A DNA stretch of 64,000 nt from Rhodanobacteraceae bacterium (lineage in GTDB: Bacteria; Pseudomonadota; Gammaproteobacteria; Xanthomonadales; Rhodanobacteraceae): NCBI GenBank assembly GCA_004299705.1, contig SCQS01000012.1, forward strand, positions 62,001 to 126,000, written 5' to 3'. Below the pieces are notes generated by a model. The model was not told the origin of the DNA and ran no database searches. It worked only from the letters and a program-made list of their open reading frames with translations. Positions 62,117-64,000 of this stretch are shown in pieces; position 1 is the stretch's first letter; the number at the start of each line of letters is the position of its first letter. Position numbers and translations under genes: made by a program.

Positions 62117-62842
62117 ATGCCCGCCAAGCCCAAGTATCAGCGCATCCTGTTGAAGCTGTCCGGCGAAGCGCTGATGGGTACCGGCGATTACGGCATCGCC
62201 CCGGAAGTGATCGGACGGATGGCCGATGAAATCCTGGAAGCGCGCAAGCTCGGCGTCGAAGTCGGCGTGGTGATCGGCGGCGGCAACATCTTCCGTGGCG
62301 CAGGGCTTGCGGAGGCCGGCATGGATCGCGTCACCGGCGACCACATGGGCATGCTGGCGACAGTGATGAACGCGCTGGCGATGCAGGATGCGGTGGAAAA
62401 GCGCGGCGGCTTCGCGCGGGTGATGAGCGCGATCCAGATCCACGACGTGTGCGAAGATTTCATCCGCCGCCGTGCAATCAGGCATCTGGAAAAAGGCCGC
62501 ATCGTGCTGTTCGCAGGCGGCACCGGCAATCCATTTTTCACCACCGACTCCGCCGCGGCGCTGCGCGCGATCGAGGTCAACGCCGATCTGCTGCTGAAAG
62601 CCACCAAGGTCGATGGTGTTTACAGCGCCGACCCCAAGAAGAAGAAGGATGCCAGGCGGTTCGAGCACGTCAGCTACGAGGAAGTGATCGCGCGCAACCT
62701 CAGGGTGATGGACACCGCCGCGATCGCACTGTGCCGCGACCATGGCCTGCCGCTGCGCATCTACGACATGACCCGGCCGGGCAACCTGATGCGCATCCTC
62801 AAGGGCGAATCGATCGGGACATTGGTGTGCGATCGTCCCTGA
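62117..62842 (+). CDS. pyrH: UMP kinase
   Basis: A 241-residue amino-acid-kinase-fold enzyme that phosphorylates UMP. Seen: [88 protein letters not shown] and [20 protein letters not shown] chose the ATG at 62117, which gives the standard opening. The longer frame upstream runs through the inverted repeat. Confidence 0.97.
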   Translation: MPAKPKYQRILLKLSGEALMGTGDYGIAPEVIGRMADEILEARKLGVEVGVVIGGGNIFRGAGLAEAGMDRVTGDHMGMLATVMNALAMQDAVEKRGGFARVMSAIQIHDVCEDFIRRRAIRHLEKGRIVLFAGGTGNPFFTTDSAAALRAIEVNADLLLKATKVDGVYSADPKKKKDARRFEHVSYEEVIARNLRVMDTAAIALCRDHGLPLRIYDMTRPGNLMRILKGESIGTLVCDRP

Positions 62843-63026
62843 TCGCCGCTCCGCTGGAGCCGTCGGCGAAACGGGCGTCCCGAAGTTCGTGGACACCAGG
62901 ACGCCGATCCATGGGCTGACTTTTCGCAACAACCGCTTCGCGCGAGGCCTCGACTGGAAACCGACCCCGCTACGAAAATTTCTTCGCGGCTATACTTCCC
63001 GCTTTGACTGCGTGACGGACTCCTAC

Positions 63027-63584
63027 ATGCTCGACGACATCAAACGCGACAGCCAGACCCGCATGGGCAAGACCATCGAGACGCTGCGCCACGAGTTGTC
63101 GCACCTGCGCACCGGGCGCGCCAGCACCGCGCTGGTGGAAGGCATCAAGGTGAGCTATTACGGATCGGACGTGCCGCTCAACCAGGTCGCGACGGTGACC
63201 GTGTCCGACGCGCGCTCGCTGACCATCACGCCGTACGAGAAAACCGTCGTCGCGGCGGTCGAAAAAGCGATCATGGCGTCCGACCTCGGCATCACCCCGA
63301 CCACGGCCGGCACCACCATCCGCCTCAACATGCCGCCGCTCACCGAGGAGCGCCGCAAGGAGCTGGCCAAGCACGTCGGCCATGCCGGCGAGAATGCCAA
63401 GGTCGCGGTGCGCAACATCCGCCGCGATGCGCTGCAGCAGATCAAGACCCTGCTGAAGGACAAGCACATCAGCGAAGACGACGAGCGCCGCGGCCAGGAC
63501 GAGGTGCAGAAGCTCACCGACCACTTCATCAGGGAAGTCGACGCCGCGGTACAGGCGAAGGAACAGGAACTCCTGGCCATTTAA
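63027..63584 (+). CDS. frr: Ribosome recycling factor
   Basis: A 185-residue protein that splits post-termination ribosomes with EF-G. Seen: MGKTIETLRHELSHLRTGRAS, YYGSDVPLNQVATVTVSDARSL, MPPLTEERRKELAKHV and ENAKVAVRNIRRDALQQIK. The length is typical. The start at 63027 matches family N-termini; upstream in-frame Met codons lie in the 184-bp spacer after pyrH. Confidence 0.97.
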   Translation: MLDDIKRDSQTRMGKTIETLRHELSHLRTGRASTALVEGIKVSYYGSDVPLNQVATVTVSDARSLTITPYEKTVVAAVEKAIMASDLGITPTTAGTTIRLNMPPLTEERRKELAKHVGHAGENAKVAVRNIRRDALQQIKTLLKDKHISEDDERRGQDEVQKLTDHFIREVDAAVQAKEQELLAI

Positions 63585-63664
63585 TTGGAAGTTCGGGAGC
63601 ATCGACAACCTTGCCGATCGCAACGGTCTTCATGAGAGCGAACCCGCCCGACGCATACTTCCCC

Positions 63665-63699
63665 CTCTCCCCCAAACGGTTTCTTCGTTTGGGGGAGAG
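63665..63699. repeat. Perfect 13-bp hairpin between frr and uppS
   Basis: CTCTCCCCCAAAC and its complement GTTTGGGGGAGAG around a 9-base loop. No T-run follows, so it is more likely a dispersed repeat than a terminator. It lies within the 180-bp frr-uppS spacer, which has no other gene. Confidence 0.75.
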
Positions 63700-63764
63700 G
63701 GAGCCGAACCGATTCAGGCCTCGGCTCTCCCGGAACACGCGCAATCCATGAGTGACCTGCTTCG

Positions 63765-64000
63765 ATGACCAGCCGCCCCGCTCCCCACGTTGCCATGCGG
63801 GCAATCGTGCCGGGGCACATCGCGATCGTGATGGACGGCAACGGGCGCTGGGCGCGCCGTCGCGCGCAACCGCGCAGCTTCGGCCACCGCGCCGGACAGA
63901 AAGCCGTACGCGCCACCGTCGCCTGGTGCCTGCGCAATGGCGTGGGTGTGCTGACCCTGTTCGCGTTTTCCTCGGAGAACTGGAAACGTCCTTCCACCGA
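63765..64000 (+). CDS. uppS: Undecaprenyl diphosphate synthase, N-terminal part (runs off the right edge)
   Basis: I translated from the ATG at 63765: 78 residues before the window ends. The core reads [19 protein letters not shown] (catalytic Asp, P-loop), [36 protein letters not shown]. Makes the C55 carrier lipid for cell-wall synthesis by adding isopentenyl diphosphate units to farnesyl diphosphate. It follows frr, as expected in this order. A later Met at 63795 is an alternative start. Confidence 0.95.
   Translation, partial: MTSRPAPHVAMRAIVPGHIAIVMDGNGRWARRRAQPRSFGHRAGQKAVRATVAWCLRNGVGVLTLFAFSSENWKRPST

Noticed and set aside
1-64000. tRNA, rRNA, CRISPR, transposase or phage genes
   Set aside because: I scanned for T-loop-like sequences, regular spaced repeats and transposase motifs and found none that held up. 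A dedicated tRNA/RNA search would be needed to exclude short genes.

Overview
The window is GC-rich DNA from a gammaproteobacterium, most likely of the Xanthomonadales/Lysobacterales (a Rhodanobacteraceae-like genome). I infer this from the block dapE - VIT-type transporter - arsC - dapD - glnD - map // rpsB - tsf - pyrH - frr - uppS, from minCDE and parC, and from many short palindromic intergenic repeats of the type seen in that order. I recognised no tRNA, rRNA, CRISPR array, phage or insertion sequence. Both edges cut genes: chrA on the left and uppS on the right.

Layout. 1-2.8 kb: a divergent chromate locus (chrA/chrB) with tandem operator-like dyads, then a frameshifted EamA-type exporter. 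3-7.5 kb: glutamate-synthase-like protein, small exported protein, M15 peptidase, membrane-anchored MutS-like ATPase. 7.6-12.7 kb (minus strand): ABC ATPase, permease, GldG-like protein, DUF423 and an AlkA-type glycosylase. 12.9-16.6 kb: SRPBCC-type protein and a NarL/DesK-type two-component system. 16.7-19.9 kb: GNAT, minCDE and a putative HExxH metalloprotein. 20-22.3 kb: fluoride riboswitch, crcB, DUF190, then cfa.

22.3-38.7 kb is the most unusual part. Two parallel signalling modules lie head to tail on the minus strand. Each runs ECF-type sigma factor A, sigma factor B, Ser/Thr kinase, an output gene and a small secreted protein. Module 2 has a 1478-residue transmembrane kinase with a beta-propeller region, coupled by a 4-bp overlap to a TonB-dependent receptor. 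Module 1 has a short soluble kinase, and its output gene is a TolB/TPR regulator. A promoter-like motif with constant spacing precedes both sigma-A genes and the TPR gene. A PP2C phosphatase and an unrecognised protein lie just upstream of module 2. I infer one phosphorylation-controlled envelope-response circuit that has been duplicated.

39-52 kb (plus strand): parC, a small exported protein, a two-gene lipoate ligase, a penicillin acylase-family protein, a phosphodiester glycosidase lipoprotein, a decayed oxidoreductase gene, and a four-gene operon for a periplasmic molybdenum hydroxylase with its maturation factors (iorA, iorB, xdhC, mocA-like). 52-64 kb: the housekeeping block, with map and rpsB divergently transcribed.

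Several repeat families fill the intergenic spaces. One GC-rich family is read into the 5' ends of two coding sequences (the gene at 19331 and glnD).
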